Assembly (NCBI GenBank): GCA_963804595.1
Contig: CAWDQZ010000009.1
Coordinates: forward strand, 186,001 to 250,000
Direction: 5' to 3'
Source of the DNA: DASUPK01 sp963804595
GTDB lineage: Bacteria > Actinomycetota > Thermoleophilia > Solirubrobacterales > 70-9
DNA length: 64,000 nucleotides
The notes beneath the pieces are model-generated. The model made no database searches. It had not been told where the DNA came from and worked only from the letters and a program-made list of their open reading frames with translations. Of the stretch, positions 15,695-24,342 are shown piece after piece. The position numbers were made by a program, and so were the translations under genes. Each line of letters begins with the position of its first letter. Position 1 is the stretch's first letter.

Positions 15695-16432
15695 GTGCTG
15701 CACGAGGCGGCCGCCACCGAGCATGCCGCCGTCCCCGAGGCCCAGCTCGAGGGGCTCGGCTTCGATCCCGAGGAGAAGGCCGCGGAGCTCGAGGACGCGA
15801 GTGCCGAGGAGGCTCTCGGCTGGGCGCTCCAGACCTTCAATCCGCGCATGTACATCGCCTGCTCGTTCCAGAAGACGAGCTCGGTGACGGTGCACATGGC
15901 GAACGCGATCGATGCGGATGCCCGCTTCTTCTATCTCGACACCGACGTGCTCTTCCCCGAGACCTACGAGACGAAGGACCGGCTCGAGCGGCGCTACGGC
16001 ATCAGGTTCCATCGCTACAGCTCGATCACGCTCGAGCAGCAGGCGGGGCTCTACGGCGATCAGCTCTGGAGCCGCGACCCAGACTCCTGCTGCGGGATCC
16101 GCAAGGTGGAGCCGATGCGTTCGGCGCTAGCCGCGGTCGACCTCTGGGTCTCGGGCATCCGCCGCTCCGACTCCCAGACGCGGGCGAAGGCCCCGAAGTT
16201 CGACTGGGACAAGCGCTTCGGGCTCTGGAAGCTCAACCCGCTGGCGGACTGGTCCGAGGAGCAGGTCTGGGCCTACCTCAAGGATCACGAGATCCCCTAC
16301 AACCCCCTCCACGATCAGGGCTATCCCTCGATCGGCTGCACCCACTGCACCCGGAAGCCCGCGGCCGGCGAGGACGCGCGGGCGGGTCGCTGGGCCGGAC
16401 TCGAGAAGACCGAGTGCGGCCTCCATGGTTAG
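15695..16432 (+). CDS. cysH: adenylylsulfate (APS) reductase, assimilatory, thioredoxin-dependent
   Basis: The 245-residue protein has the paired cysteines CC132-133 and C215-x2-C218 that bind [4Fe-4S] in APS-type reductases, plus the catalytic C241 in ECGLH. Enteric PAPS reductases lack the cluster cysteines. It converts APS to sulfite and AMP. The GTG at 15695 is the first start in this frame after the sulfite reductase stop; the 120 bases between the two genes are open in another frame and encode nothing recognisable. Confidence 0.93.
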   Translation: MLHEAAATEHAAVPEAQLEGLGFDPEEKAAELEDASAEEALGWALQTFNPRMYIACSFQKTSSVTVHMANAIDADARFFYLDTDVLFPETYETKDRLERRYGIRFHRYSSITLEQQAGLYGDQLWSRDPDSCCGIRKVEPMRSALAAVDLWVSGIRRSDSQTRAKAPKFDWDKRFGLWKLNPLADWSEEQVWAYLKDHEIPYNPLHDQGYPSIGCTHCTRKPAAGEDARAGRWAGLEKTECGLHG

Positions 16433-16510
16433 TGGGCGCGCGTAGGCGCGACCTGCAGCCGTTACCCTGCTTCTTGACCACCACGATCCACTTTCCCCCT
16501 CCCTGAACCC

Positions 16511-17590
16511 ATGACCAAGACCGCAATCAAGCTGCAGCTGACCGACCGCCAGACCGCCGACTTCGAGATGATCGGCAACGGCGGCTTCGCCCCGCTGACG
16601 GGCCCGCAAGGGTCCGAGGACTGGAAGAGCGTCGTCGAGAACATGACGCTCACGAGCGGCGAGTACTGGCCGATCCCGATCACCCTCGCCACCGACCTCG
16701 ACGTCTCCGAGGGAGACACCGTCGAGGTGTCGAGCGACGAGGGCAAGCCGCTCGGCCGCCTCAACGTCACCGAGATCTTCGAGCGAGACATCGAGGCCGA
16801 GGCCGAGAACGTCTACGGCACCACCGACGAGGAGCACCCTGGCGTCGCCGCGATCCGTGAGGAGGGGGCCCGCTGCATCGCCGGCACCTATGAGGTCGAC
16901 GAGCTTCCCGATCACGAGGAGGCGTTCACCAGGCGCTACCTGAGCCCGGCGGAGTCGAAGAAGGCGTTCGAGGACCGCGGCTGGAAGCGGATCGTCGCCT
17001 TCCAGACCCGCAACCCGATCCACCGCGCCCACGAGCACGTCACCAAGACGGCGCTCGAGATCACCGACGGGCTGATGATCCACCCGCTGATCGGCAAGAC
17101 CAAGGCGGGTGACATCCCCGCCGAGACGCGGATGCGCTGCTACGAGGTCCTGATGGAGGACTACTACCCCAACGACCGCGTGATCCTCAACGTCTTCCCC
17201 TCGAAGATGCACTACGCGGGCCCGCGCGAGGCGGTCCTCCATGCGATCGCCCGCCGCAACTACGGCTGCACCCACTTCATCGTGGGCCGCGACCATGCCG
17301 GCGTCGGCGACTACTACGGCACCTACGACGCCCAGAAGATCTTCGACGACCTCGACATCGACAAGCTCGGCATCCAGCCGCTCTTCTTCGAGCACACCTT
17401 CTGGTGCAACAAGTGCGAGGGGATGGCGTCGGGCAAGACCTGTCCGCACGGCCAGGAGGACCACGTCTTCCTGAGCGGCACGAAGGTGCGGGAGATGCTC
17501 GGCAACGGCGAAAAGCCGCCGCAGGAGTTCAGCCGCCCCGAGGTGGCTCAGATCTTGATCGACGAATACGCAAAGGAAGGCAATGGCTGA
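16511..17590 (+). CDS. sat: sulfate adenylyltransferase (ATP sulfurylase)
   Basis: This is the single-chain (Sat/MET3-like) ATP sulfurylase of 359 residues, not the CysDN type. The active-site motifs are QTRNP (165-169), the following HRAHEH, and GRDHAG (259-264). A cysteine set near the C-terminus (CNKC...KTCPH) fits zinc binding seen in some bacterial forms. It makes APS from sulfate and ATP. Its last 8 bases overlap cysC, so the two are coupled. Confidence 0.95.
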   Translation: MTKTAIKLQLTDRQTADFEMIGNGGFAPLTGPQGSEDWKSVVENMTLTSGEYWPIPITLATDLDVSEGDTVEVSSDEGKPLGRLNVTEIFERDIEAEAENVYGTTDEEHPGVAAIREEGARCIAGTYEVDELPDHEEAFTRRYLSPAESKKAFEDRGWKRIVAFQTRNPIHRAHEHVTKTALEITDGLMIHPLIGKTKAGDIPAETRMRCYEVLMEDYYPNDRVILNVFPSKMHYAGPREAVLHAIARRNYGCTHFIVGRDHAGVGDYYGTYDAQKIFDDLDIDKLGIQPLFFEHTFWCNKCEGMASGKTCPHGQEDHVFLSGTKVREMLGNGEKPPQEFSRPEVAQILIDEYAKEGNG

Positions 17591-18134
17591 CGAAAAGGGC
17601 TTCACACTCTGGTTCACCGGGCTTTCGGGCGCCGGCAAGACCACCATTTCCAAGATCGTCGAGGACGAGCTGCGCGACCGCGGCTCGAAGGTCGAGGTGC
17701 TCGACGGCGACGTGGTCCGTGAGAACCTCTCCAAGGGCCTCGGCTTCTCGAAGGAGGACCGCGACACGAACATCCGGCGGATCGCCTTCGTGGCGGACCT
17801 GCTCTCCCGCAACGGCGTGCCGGTCATCACCGCTGCGATCTCTCCCTACCGCGAGCTCCGCGACGAGGCTCGAGAGCTGATGGGCGACCGCTTCATCGAG
17901 GTCTTCGTCAAGGCCTCGGTCGAGGTCTGCGCCGAGCGCGACGTGAAGGGCCTCTACGAGAAGGCGTTCAGGGGCGAGATCAAGGAGTTCACCGGTGTTT
18001 CCGACCCGTACGAGCCCCCTCTCAACGCGGAGCTCACCCTGGACACCGAGCACGACTCGGCCGAGGAGGACGCGGCGAGGGTCCTCTCGCTGCTCGAGGA
18101 GCGGCAGCTGATCCCGGCCGCTCAGCCGGCCTAG
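17583..18134 (+). CDS. cysC: adenylylsulfate (APS) kinase
   Basis: The 183-residue kinase has Walker A GLSGAGKT (13-20), the LDGDVVRENL and FSKEDRDTNIRRI segments of APS kinases, and the usual length. It phosphorylates APS to PAPS. Because the neighbouring CysH is an APS reductase, the kinase is not needed for cysteine synthesis, so PAPS is probably made for sulfotransferases. The start overlaps the end of sat by 8 bases. Confidence 0.94.
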   Translation: MADEKGFTLWFTGLSGAGKTTISKIVEDELRDRGSKVEVLDGDVVRENLSKGLGFSKEDRDTNIRRIAFVADLLSRNGVPVITAAISPYRELRDEARELMGDRFIEVFVKASVEVCAERDVKGLYEKAFRGEIKEFTGVSDPYEPPLNAELTLDTEHDSAEEDAARVLSLLEERQLIPAAQPA

Positions 18135-18138
18135 CCGG
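18126..18138. terminator. palindrome over two convergent stop codons
   Basis: CCGGC-CTA-GCCGG contains the stop of cysC and overlaps the stop of the convergent PHP gene. It is a compact hairpin with no T-run. Confidence 0.35.
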
Positions 18139-18942
18139 GTTTCGCGGGCAGTTCCGGCTCGCCGAGGTCGTACGTCGAATAAGCGCCGAAGGAGTTGAAC
18201 ATCTTGTGGGAGGGGCCGTGAAAGTCCGAGGAGGCGGTAGCCGCCAGGCCCCTGTCCCCGCAGAGCTCGACGAGGAACTTCGTCTGGGCTCGGTCGTGCG
18301 CGGGGTAGAAGCACTCCACCCCCTCCAGGTTGAGTTCTTCGACGATCGCCGCGACCTCGTTCGGATCCTTCATGTCCCAGAAGGGGTGCGCGAGGACAGC
18401 GACCCCGCCGGCGCCGTGGATCAGCTCGATGGCCTCGGGCGCGTGCGGCCAGCGTCGCGAGACGAACGCCTTGGCGCCGGGAACGAGCCACTCCTCGAAG
18501 AACGCGCTCATCTCGTCGGGCTTCACGCCGGCCGCCTTCGCGATGTGAGGGCGGCCGACCGAGGAGGCGTCACGGCCTGCGCGATCGCGTCCTCGAAGCG
18601 GACCGGAACGCCCTGCGCGTTGAGCCGCTCCACGATCTCCTCCGCCCGGCCGATCCGCTCTCGCTGCGCGCGCCGCATCGCCGGGGCGATGGCGGTCGTG
18701 TCCACCCAGTAGCCGAGCATGTGCATGTCATCGAGGCTGCCGTGAACGCAAGAGATCTCCGTCGCCGGGACCAGCGCGATGCCCGCGTCCACGGCCGCAC
18801 GGGACGCCTCCGCGACGCCGTCGATCCCGTCGTGATCCGTCAGCGCCAGCGTGGTGACGCCCTGATCCACCGCCGTCGCGACAACCTGCGCGGGCGGCAG
18901 CTCGCCGTCGGAGAATGTGGAATGGCTCTGCAGGTCCAGCAC
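18131..18942 (-). pseudogene. PHP-domain phosphoesterase, one frameshift
   Basis: Two reading frames together make one PHP protein of about 270 residues. The N-terminal part (18942 down to about 18573) has HSTFSDGELPP and ALTDHDG, metal ligands of the family; the C-terminal part (to 18131) has AHPFWD and ASSDFHG. Adding one G beside 18573 restores AGDASSVGRPHIAKAAGVKPDEM-type continuity across the join (split here as AGDASSVGRPHIA, then KAAGVKPDEM). Related enzymes are 3',5'-nucleotide bisphosphate phosphatases (TrpH type), and such an enzyme would remove PAP, the by-product of PAPS use, next to cysC. The gene is broken by one base or the consensus has one error. Confidence 0.8.
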
Positions 18943-18956
18943 TGGCGGCGCAGGAT

Positions 18957-19412
18957 ATGAGGATCAGCGCGAAGGCCGACTACGCGGTCCGGGCGGCAGT
19001 CGAGATGGCCGCCGCGGGGGACGAGCCGGTCAAGGGCGAGGCGATGGCCGAGGCGCAGGACATCCCGCTCCAGTTCCTCGAGCACATCCTGCTCGAGCTC
19101 AAGCACGCCCGCCTGGTCCGCGCACGCCGCGGCGCGCGGGGTGGTTACTGGCTGGCCAAGCCGCCGGAGGAGATCACTCTCGCGAGCGTGATCCGAGCCG
19201 TGGAGGGCCCGCTGGCGAACATCCAGGACCAGGCGCCGGAGCAGACCTCCTACCCGGGAAACGCGGAGCGGCTCTCGGACGTCTGGATCGCGGTCCGCGC
19301 GTCGCTGCGCCGGGTGCTCGAAAACGTCACGGTCGCGGACCTGCGGGACGGCAGGATTCCGGACGAGGTGCTCGAGCTCACGCGTGACGAGGGCGCCTGG
19401 GTCACCCGCTAG
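18957..19412 (+). CDS. Rrf2 family transcriptional regulator without Fe-S cysteines
   Basis: The 151-residue protein starts MRISAKADYAVRAAVEMA, the first helix of Rrf2 proteins, followed by the recognition region IPLQFLEHILLELKHARLVRARRGARGGYWLA. There is no cysteine anywhere, so it cannot hold the Fe-S cluster of IscR or NsrR. It is therefore like CymR, the Rrf2 regulator of cysteine metabolism in Bacillus. Its place between the sulfate-assimilation genes and a TauE transporter supports control of these genes. The ATG at 18957 gives the canonical N-terminus. Confidence 0.9.
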   Translation: MRISAKADYAVRAAVEMAAAGDEPVKGEAMAEAQDIPLQFLEHILLELKHARLVRARRGARGGYWLAKPPEEITLASVIRAVEGPLANIQDQAPEQTSYPGNAERLSDVWIAVRASLRRVLENVTVADLRDGRIPDEVLELTRDEGAWVTR

Positions 19413-19448
19413 CAACGCCCATCACAAGAAAACCAAGCAATTAGGGGG

Positions 19449-19508
19449 AAAAGGCGGCGTCCGCTAAGGTCGCCGCTCCCTTTTAGGACTGACTCGGTCA
19501 TAAAAGGG
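19449..19508 (+). promoter_or_regulatory. leader with two competing stems before tauE
   Basis: Stem A pairs AAAAG-GCGGCG (19449-19459) with CGCCGC...CTTTT (19471-19484, three-base bulge). Stem B pairs CCCTTTTA (19478-19485) with TAAAAGGG (19501-19508), helped by GAC/GTC inside. Both use the bases 19480-19484, so only one can form. The element lies in the spacer before the transporter gene. It could be an attenuator; no T-run follows stem B. Confidence 0.4.
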
Positions 19509-19564
19509 AACAAGGTTGGAAAGCGGCCATCGTCCAAGCGGCCGCAATTCACTCCAAATTCCCC

Positions 19565-20527
19565 ATGGATCCCAAGATCGTCTTCTTCGGCTTCGGTGTG
19601 GGCTTCCTGGTCGGCATGACCGGGATGGGCGGCGGTTCCCTGATGACCCCGCTGCTCGTCCTCCTCTTCGGCGTCAAACCGACGACCGCGATCGGCACTG
19701 ACATCGCCTATGCGGCGATCACCAAGACGGCCGGCAGCTGGCGCCACCTGAAGCTGAAGACGGTGAATCTCCCGCTCGTCTACTGGATGGCGATCGGGAG
19801 CGTGCCGATGGCCATCCTGGGTGTCTGGGTGCTCGACATCCTCAAGCGCAAGCTCGGAGACCAGCTCGACGAGACCGTGTTCGCGATCCTCGCGGCCTGC
19901 CTGCTCGTGGTGGGCGCGGCCACCCTCCTGAGGGGCTTCTTCCTCGCCAAGAAGATCCAGGAGCGCGATGACTTCGAGATGCACACTCGCCATAAGGTCG
20001 CGGCCGTGCTGATCGGCGCAACGACGGGCTTCGTGATCGGCCTGAGCTCGGCAGGCAGCGGGACGCTGATCGGGATGATGCTGCTCACCGTCTATCGGCT
20101 GCGCCCGCAGAAGGTCGTGGGCACCGACGTCGTGCACGCGGCAATCCTGCTCTGGGCCGCCGGCCTGGCCCATGCGGTCAGCGGCAACGTGGACTACGGC
20201 CTGATGGTCAACATCCTGATCGGCTCGATTCCGGGCGTGATCATCGGCAGCCAGCTCTCCGTCAAGTGGCCTCAGGGCGTGCTGCGTGGCGCTCTCGGGG
20301 TGATCCTGATCGCCGCCGGGATCACCATCATGAACAAGGCGAACACCGACCTCGTGCCCTGGGTTGTCCTGGTGGCCGCGGTCGCCGTCACGGCCCTCTT
20401 CGCTGTCCAGATGGCCCTTCGCAAGGAGGTCGAGCTCGACCCGGAGGAGCAGGAGGAGCTCGAGGCGGAGCATCAGCGAGAGGTCGAGCGAGAGCAGGAG
20501 CCCGTTCTGGCGGGCATCAAGGAATAG
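19565..20527 (+). CDS. TauE/SafE family sulfite or sulfur-compound exporter
   Basis: The 320-residue membrane protein has about eight hydrophobic segments and the family repeat GFLVGMTGMGGGSLMTPLL near the N-terminus, echoed by GFVIGLSSAGSGTLIGMMLL in the second half. The last 45 residues are charged and cytoplasmic. TauE/SafE proteins move sulfite, sulfoacetate or other small anions. The location behind the sulfur genes and the Rrf2 regulator suggests a sulfur anion, perhaps sulfite export to avoid toxicity or sulfate uptake. A structured leader lies upstream. Confidence 0.9.
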   Translation: MDPKIVFFGFGVGFLVGMTGMGGGSLMTPLLVLLFGVKPTTAIGTDIAYAAITKTAGSWRHLKLKTVNLPLVYWMAIGSVPMAILGVWVLDILKRKLGDQLDETVFAILAACLLVVGAATLLRGFFLAKKIQERDDFEMHTRHKVAAVLIGATTGFVIGLSSAGSGTLIGMMLLTVYRLRPQKVVGTDVVHAAILLWAAGLAHAVSGNVDYGLMVNILIGSIPGVIIGSQLSVKWPQGVLRGALGVILIAAGITIMNKANTDLVPWVVLVAAVAVTALFAVQMALRKEVELDPEEQEELEAEHQREVEREQEPVLAGIKE

Positions 20528-20551
20528 CCACCCACGCAATACTGCGCCGCC

Positions 20552-22327
20552 GTGTTCGAGAAAGTCCTGATCGCCAACCGCGGCGAGATCTCGATTCGCG
20601 TCGCGCGAGCCCTGAAGGAGATGGGAATCGGCTCGGTCGCCGTGTACTCGGAGATCGAGCGCGACGCGCCGCACGTCCGTGAGGCCGATGAGGCGTTTCT
20701 GCTCGGCCCCGCGGTCCCGGCGGAGAGCTATCTGAATGTCGAAAAGATCCTCGAGGTCGCCCGCGACTCGGGCGCCGAGGCAATCCACCCCGGCTACGGC
20801 TTCCTGGCCGAGAACGCCCCGTTCGCGGCCGCCGTCGAGAAGGCCAAGCTCACCTGGATCGGTCCCCCGCCCAAGGCGATCGAGGCCATGGGCTCCAAGA
20901 CCGAGGCGCGCCAGATCATGCAGAAGGCCGGCGTGCCGATCGTGCCGGGATCGACGAAGCCCGCCAAGGACGTCGACGATGCGCGCACGCAGGCGCAGGA
21001 GATCGGCTACCCGGTCGCCTGCAAGGCTGCCGGCGGCGGAGGCGGCAAGGGCTTCCGGGTGGCGATGAGCGAGGAGGAGCTCGAGGCCGCCTTCGAGGGA
21101 GCCTCGCGGGAGGGCGAGAAGTTCTTCAGCGACCCGACCGTCTACCTGGAGCGCTACCTCGAGGACCCGCGCCACGTGGAGGTTCAGGTGCTCGCCGACT
21201 CGAAGGGCAACGTGATCCACCTCGGCGAGCGCGACTGCTCGATCCAGCGCCGCCACCAGAAGCTGATCGAGGAGGCTCCCGGCCCGCACGTCGACGACGA
21301 GATGCGCGAGCGGATCGGCAAGATCGCGACGGACGCCGCTGCCGCCGTCGGCTACCGCTCCGCCGGCACGATCGAGGGGCTGCAGGTGGGCGAGGACTAC
21401 TTCTTCCTCGAGATGAACACGCGTGTCCAGGTCGAGCACTGCGTCACCGAGCTGGTCACCGGCTTCGACATCGTCCGCGAGCAGGTGAGGATCGCCGCGG
21501 GGGAGGAGCTCTCGATCAGGCAGGAGGACGTCGAGCTGCGCGGCCACGCGGTCGAATGCCGGATCAACGCCGAGGCCGCCCACAAGAACTTCGCGCCGGC
21601 GCCCGGCCGGATCACCACCTACCGCGAGCCGGCCGGCCCCGGAGTCCGCGTCGATTCCGGCGTCGTGGCCGGCTCCGAGGTGACTCCGATGTACGACCCG
21701 ATGTTCGCCAAGCTGATCGTCTGGGACCTCGACCGCGAGAAGGCGACGGCCCGGATGCTGCGGGCGTTGGGCGAGTACGAGATCGGGGGCATCACGACGC
21801 TCGTTCCCTTCCACCAGACCCTGCTCGCCACGGAGCAGTGGGCCAAAGGCGAGACCTGCCGGGACCTCACCGAGGACAAGGACTGGCTCGAGTCGCTCGC
21901 ACCCGAGGACGCCCCGGCGCCGAGCGACGAGGGCGCGGCGGAGGACGGCAAGGCCGAGCGCAGCTACCAGGTCGAGGTGGAAGGCAAGCTCTTCGACGTC
22001 AAGGTGATCGGGGACGCGGTCGCGGCTCCGGCATCGGGATCGGCCGCCGGGGGCCCGGGACTTCGCAAGCCGCCGAAGCGCGAGCGCGGCGGAGGCGGCG
22101 GAGCGGCCGCCTCGGGAAACAACGTTGTCGCGCCCCTCCAGGGCAACGTCTTCAAGGTCCCTGTCGAGGAGGGCCAGGAGGTCTCCATCGGCGACGTGAT
22201 CCTGGTGATCGAGGCGATGAAGATGGAGAACGAGATCACCGCCCACAAGGACGGCAAGGTCACCAAGCTCGTCGTCAAGGAGGGCGCCGCGGTGAACTCC
22301 GGGGACCTGCTCGCGACGATCGAGTAA
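20552..22327 (+). CDS. pccA: acetyl/propionyl-CoA carboxylase alpha subunit (biotin carboxylase + BCCP)
   Basis: The 591-residue chain starts VFEKVLIANRGEISIRVARA and contains the ATP-grasp biotin carboxylase domain with the glycine-rich KAAGGGGGKGF loop, EVQVLAD and the EMNTRVQVEH catalytic segment. The C-terminus carries the biotinyl domain with EAMKMEN; Lys557 is the biotin site. It carboxylates biotin and hands the group to a beta subunit, most likely the one at 9891. It starts with GTG. An alanine-, glycine-rich linker (about 480-520) joins the domains. Confidence 0.94.
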   Translation: MFEKVLIANRGEISIRVARALKEMGIGSVAVYSEIERDAPHVREADEAFLLGPAVPAESYLNVEKILEVARDSGAEAIHPGYGFLAENAPFAAAVEKAKLTWIGPPPKAIEAMGSKTEARQIMQKAGVPIVPGSTKPAKDVDDARTQAQEIGYPVACKAAGGGGGKGFRVAMSEEELEAAFEGASREGEKFFSDPTVYLERYLEDPRHVEVQVLADSKGNVIHLGERDCSIQRRHQKLIEEAPGPHVDDEMRERIGKIATDAAAAVGYRSAGTIEGLQVGEDYFFLEMNTRVQVEHCVTELVTGFDIVREQVRIAAGEELSIRQEDVELRGHAVECRINAEAAHKNFAPAPGRITTYREPAGPGVRVDSGVVAGSEVTPMYDPMFAKLIVWDLDREKATARMLRALGEYEIGGITTLVPFHQTLLATEQWAKGETCRDLTEDKDWLESLAPEDAPAPSDEGAAEDGKAERSYQVEVEGKLFDVKVIGDAVAAPASGSAAGGPGLRKPPKRERGGGGGAAASGNNVVAPLQGNVFKVPVEEGQEVSIGDVILVIEAMKMENEITAHKDGKVTKLVVKEGAAVNSGDLLATIE

Positions 22328-22350
22328 AGAGCTAGACGGGTTGCTCCTCG

Positions 22351-22366
22351 GCTCCGCCTGCGGAGC
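22351..22366. terminator. hairpin between convergent genes
   Basis: GCTCCGC (22351-22357) and GCGGAGC (22360-22366) form a perfect 7-bp stem, with outer GGGT/ACCC complementarity. It lies between the ends of the carboxylase and the convergent HAD gene. Confidence 0.5.
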
Positions 22367-22376
22367 ACCCTCGCAT

Positions 22377-23060
22377 CTACTTCGCGCCGAGCTTGGCCGC
22401 GGCCTCGCGGATGTTCTTGACCGTCGCATCGGGGGCCTTGCGGCCCTCGAGCTTCTCACCGTGCCGGTTCACCCAGATCACGGGCACGTTCATCTTCAGC
22501 GCGGGGCCGATATCCGTCTCGTAGCCCGCGGCGATGTGGACCCAGCCCTTCTTGCCTCCGATCCGGCGTGCGCACTCGCGCAGATGGGTCGGGTCAGGCT
22601 TGTAGCTGCGGACCTGCTGCGCCGTGACCACGAGGTCGAGCTCGGTACGCAGGTGCCGGCGAGAGATGCCGAGCAGCTTGTCGTCGACGTTGGAGACGAT
22701 CCCGATCTCGTAGCGCTCCTTGAGCCGGTCCATCGCGGCGTTTGCCTCTCGAAAAGGGGGCCATGACCCCACGCTGTCGGGCAGGAACTGAGCGCGGGAG
22801 GGCTCAATCGTCCAGCCGATCTCCTCGGCGGTCTGCACCGCGGCGCGGCGCAAGACCTCGGCGTAGAGCTCGTACGAGCCGGACATGATCTGCGCCTGCA
22901 TCTCGAAGAACCGGTCGAGGAACGAGCGCTCGTCGATGGTGAGGCCGTCGCGATCGGCCTCCCGCTTGAAGGCGTCACCGATGCCCTTCTCCCAGTCGAC
23001 CAGGGTGCCGTAGCAATCCGTCGTCACCCACTTGATGTCTTTCAGCTTCGGCAGCGCCAT
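22377..23060 (-). CDS. HAD family hydrolase (haloacid dehalogenase type II-like)
   Basis: The 227-residue protein has HAD motif I VTTDCYGTLVDW (nucleophile Asp15), motif II GIVSNVD, and the lysine of motif III in SYKPDPTHL. The helical cap between motifs I and II has the size of type II haloacid dehalogenases and small-molecule phosphatases. Either activity is possible. The ATG at 23060 gives the family N-terminus. It is divergent from sucC, with the GCAATTTGC core palindrome between them. Confidence 0.87.
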   Translation of the reverse strand: MALPKLKDIKWVTTDCYGTLVDWEKGIGDAFKREADRDGLTIDERSFLDRFFEMQAQIMSGSYELYAEVLRRAAVQTAEEIGWTIEPSRAQFLPDSVGSWPPFREANAAMDRLKERYEIGIVSNVDDKLLGISRRHLRTELDLVVTAQQVRSYKPDPTHLRECARRIGGKKGWVHIAAGYETDIGPALKMNVPVIWVNRHGEKLEGRKAPDATVKNIREAAAKLGAK

Positions 23061-23078
23061 GAGAGCCGCGGGATTATG

Positions 23079-23087
23079 GCAATTTGC
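23079..23087. promoter_or_regulatory. GCAATTTGC, 9-base core of the recurring palindrome
   Basis: This is the core of the CGCAAATTGCG element with the outer bases changed. It lies in the divergent spacer between the HAD gene and sucC, 91 bases before the sucC GTG. Confidence 0.3.
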
Positions 23088-23178
23088 AACTTTCGGCCGC
23101 GGTCGCGTCGTCGCTGGGGCCAGCCGTGGGCCGGGCCCGGAGGGCCGGATCGGGCCCTCATGTACGCTCTCGCGGCTC

Positions 23179-24342
23179 GTGGATCTGCTCGAGTACCAGG
23201 GAAAGCAGCTGTTCGCCCGCCATGGGGTCCCCGTACCCGATGGGCGCGTGGCCGACACCGTCGAGGCAGCGGTCGAGGCGGCGGAGGAGATCGGCTACCC
23301 CTGCGTGATCAAGGCGCAGGTTCAGATCGGCGGCCGCGGCAAGGCCGGCGGCATCAAGGTCGCCGAGAACCGCGACGAGGCCGAGGAGCACGCCAGCGCG
23401 ATCCTGGGCATGGACATCCGCGGGCCCCACGGCGAGGGCCCGTTCACCGTGCATCAGGTCTGGATCGAGCGCGCCTCCGAGATCGAGTCCGAGTACTACG
23501 CCTCGATCATCCTCGACCGCTCCGCCAAGAAGCTGCTCGCGATGCTCTCGACGATGGGCGGCATGAACGTCGAGGAGATCGCAGAGAAGGATCCGGACGC
23601 TCTCGTCCGTGCGCACATCGAGCCCCATGAGGGATTCGGAGACGCTCAGGCGAGCACGCTGGTCGCTGATGCCGGTGTCAGCGAGGACGCCCGGGCGAAG
23701 ACCGCGGAGATGATGGTGAAGCTCCACACGGCGTTCAACGAGAGCGACGCCACCCTGATCGAGGTCAACCCCATGGTCGTCACCAAGGAGCGCGACGTGA
23801 TCGCGCTGGACTCGAAGGTGACGATCGACAACTCGGCCCTCTTCCGACATGAAGACCTCGCCGGCTTGGAGGAGAGCTTCATCGAGGACCCGCAGGAGCG
23901 GATGGCGAAGGAGAAGGGCCTCACCTACGTCAAGCTCGACGGCGACATCGGCATCCTCGGCAACGGCGCCGGTCTCTGCATGTCGACTCTCGACGTCGTG
24001 GCGCAGGCCGGCGGCAGGCCCGCGAACTTCCTCGACGCCGGCGGCGGTTCCAAGGCCGACGCGATCGTCGACGCCCTCGAGGTGATCACCTCCGACGAAA
24101 AGGTCCGGGCGATCCTCTTCAACATCTTCGGCGGCATCACCCGCGGGGACGAGATCGCCAAGGGCATCATCGAGGCGTCGAAGCGCGTGGAGATCCGGGT
24201 GCCGCTCGTGGTCCGGCTCGACGGCACCAACTCCGAGGAGGGGCTGGGGCTGCTCGCCGGGGCCGACCTGCCCGACCTCCACGTCGAGAAGACCATGCTC
24301 GGCGCCGCCGAGAAGGTCGTCGAGCTGGCGAAGGCTTCCTGA
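23179..24342 (+). CDS. sucC: succinyl-CoA ligase (ADP-forming), beta subunit
   Basis: The 387-residue protein begins VDLLEYQGKQLFARHGVPVP, the typical SucC opening, which fixes the GTG at 23179 as start. The ATP-grasp domain has KAQVQIGGRGKAGGIK and the C-terminal ligase domain has NIFGGITRGDEIAKGI. With SucD it converts succinyl-CoA to succinate with phosphorylation of ADP or GDP, the step after methylmalonyl-CoA mutase as well as part of the TCA cycle. The stop overlaps the sucD start. Confidence 0.96.
   Translation: MDLLEYQGKQLFARHGVPVPDGRVADTVEAAVEAAEEIGYPCVIKAQVQIGGRGKAGGIKVAENRDEAEEHASAILGMDIRGPHGEGPFTVHQVWIERASEIESEYYASIILDRSAKKLLAMLSTMGGMNVEEIAEKDPDALVRAHIEPHEGFGDAQASTLVADAGVSEDARAKTAEMMVKLHTAFNESDATLIEVNPMVVTKERDVIALDSKVTIDNSALFRHEDLAGLEESFIEDPQERMAKEKGLTYVKLDGDIGILGNGAGLCMSTLDVVAQAGGRPANFLDAGGGSKADAIVDALEVITSDEKVRAILFNIFGGITRGDEIAKGIIEASKRVEIRVPLVVRLDGTNSEEGLGLLAGADLPDLHVEKTMLGAAEKVVELAKAS

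Noticed and set aside
16127..17830. 567-codon minus-strand frame over sat and cysC
   Set aside because: Antisense to two genes with intact catalytic motifs; no recognisable domain.
19409..22459. 1016-codon minus-strand frame
   Set aside because: It lies antisense to tauE and the biotin carboxylase gene, both clearly real. The composition (Asp/His/Arg-rich) is that of a shadow frame.
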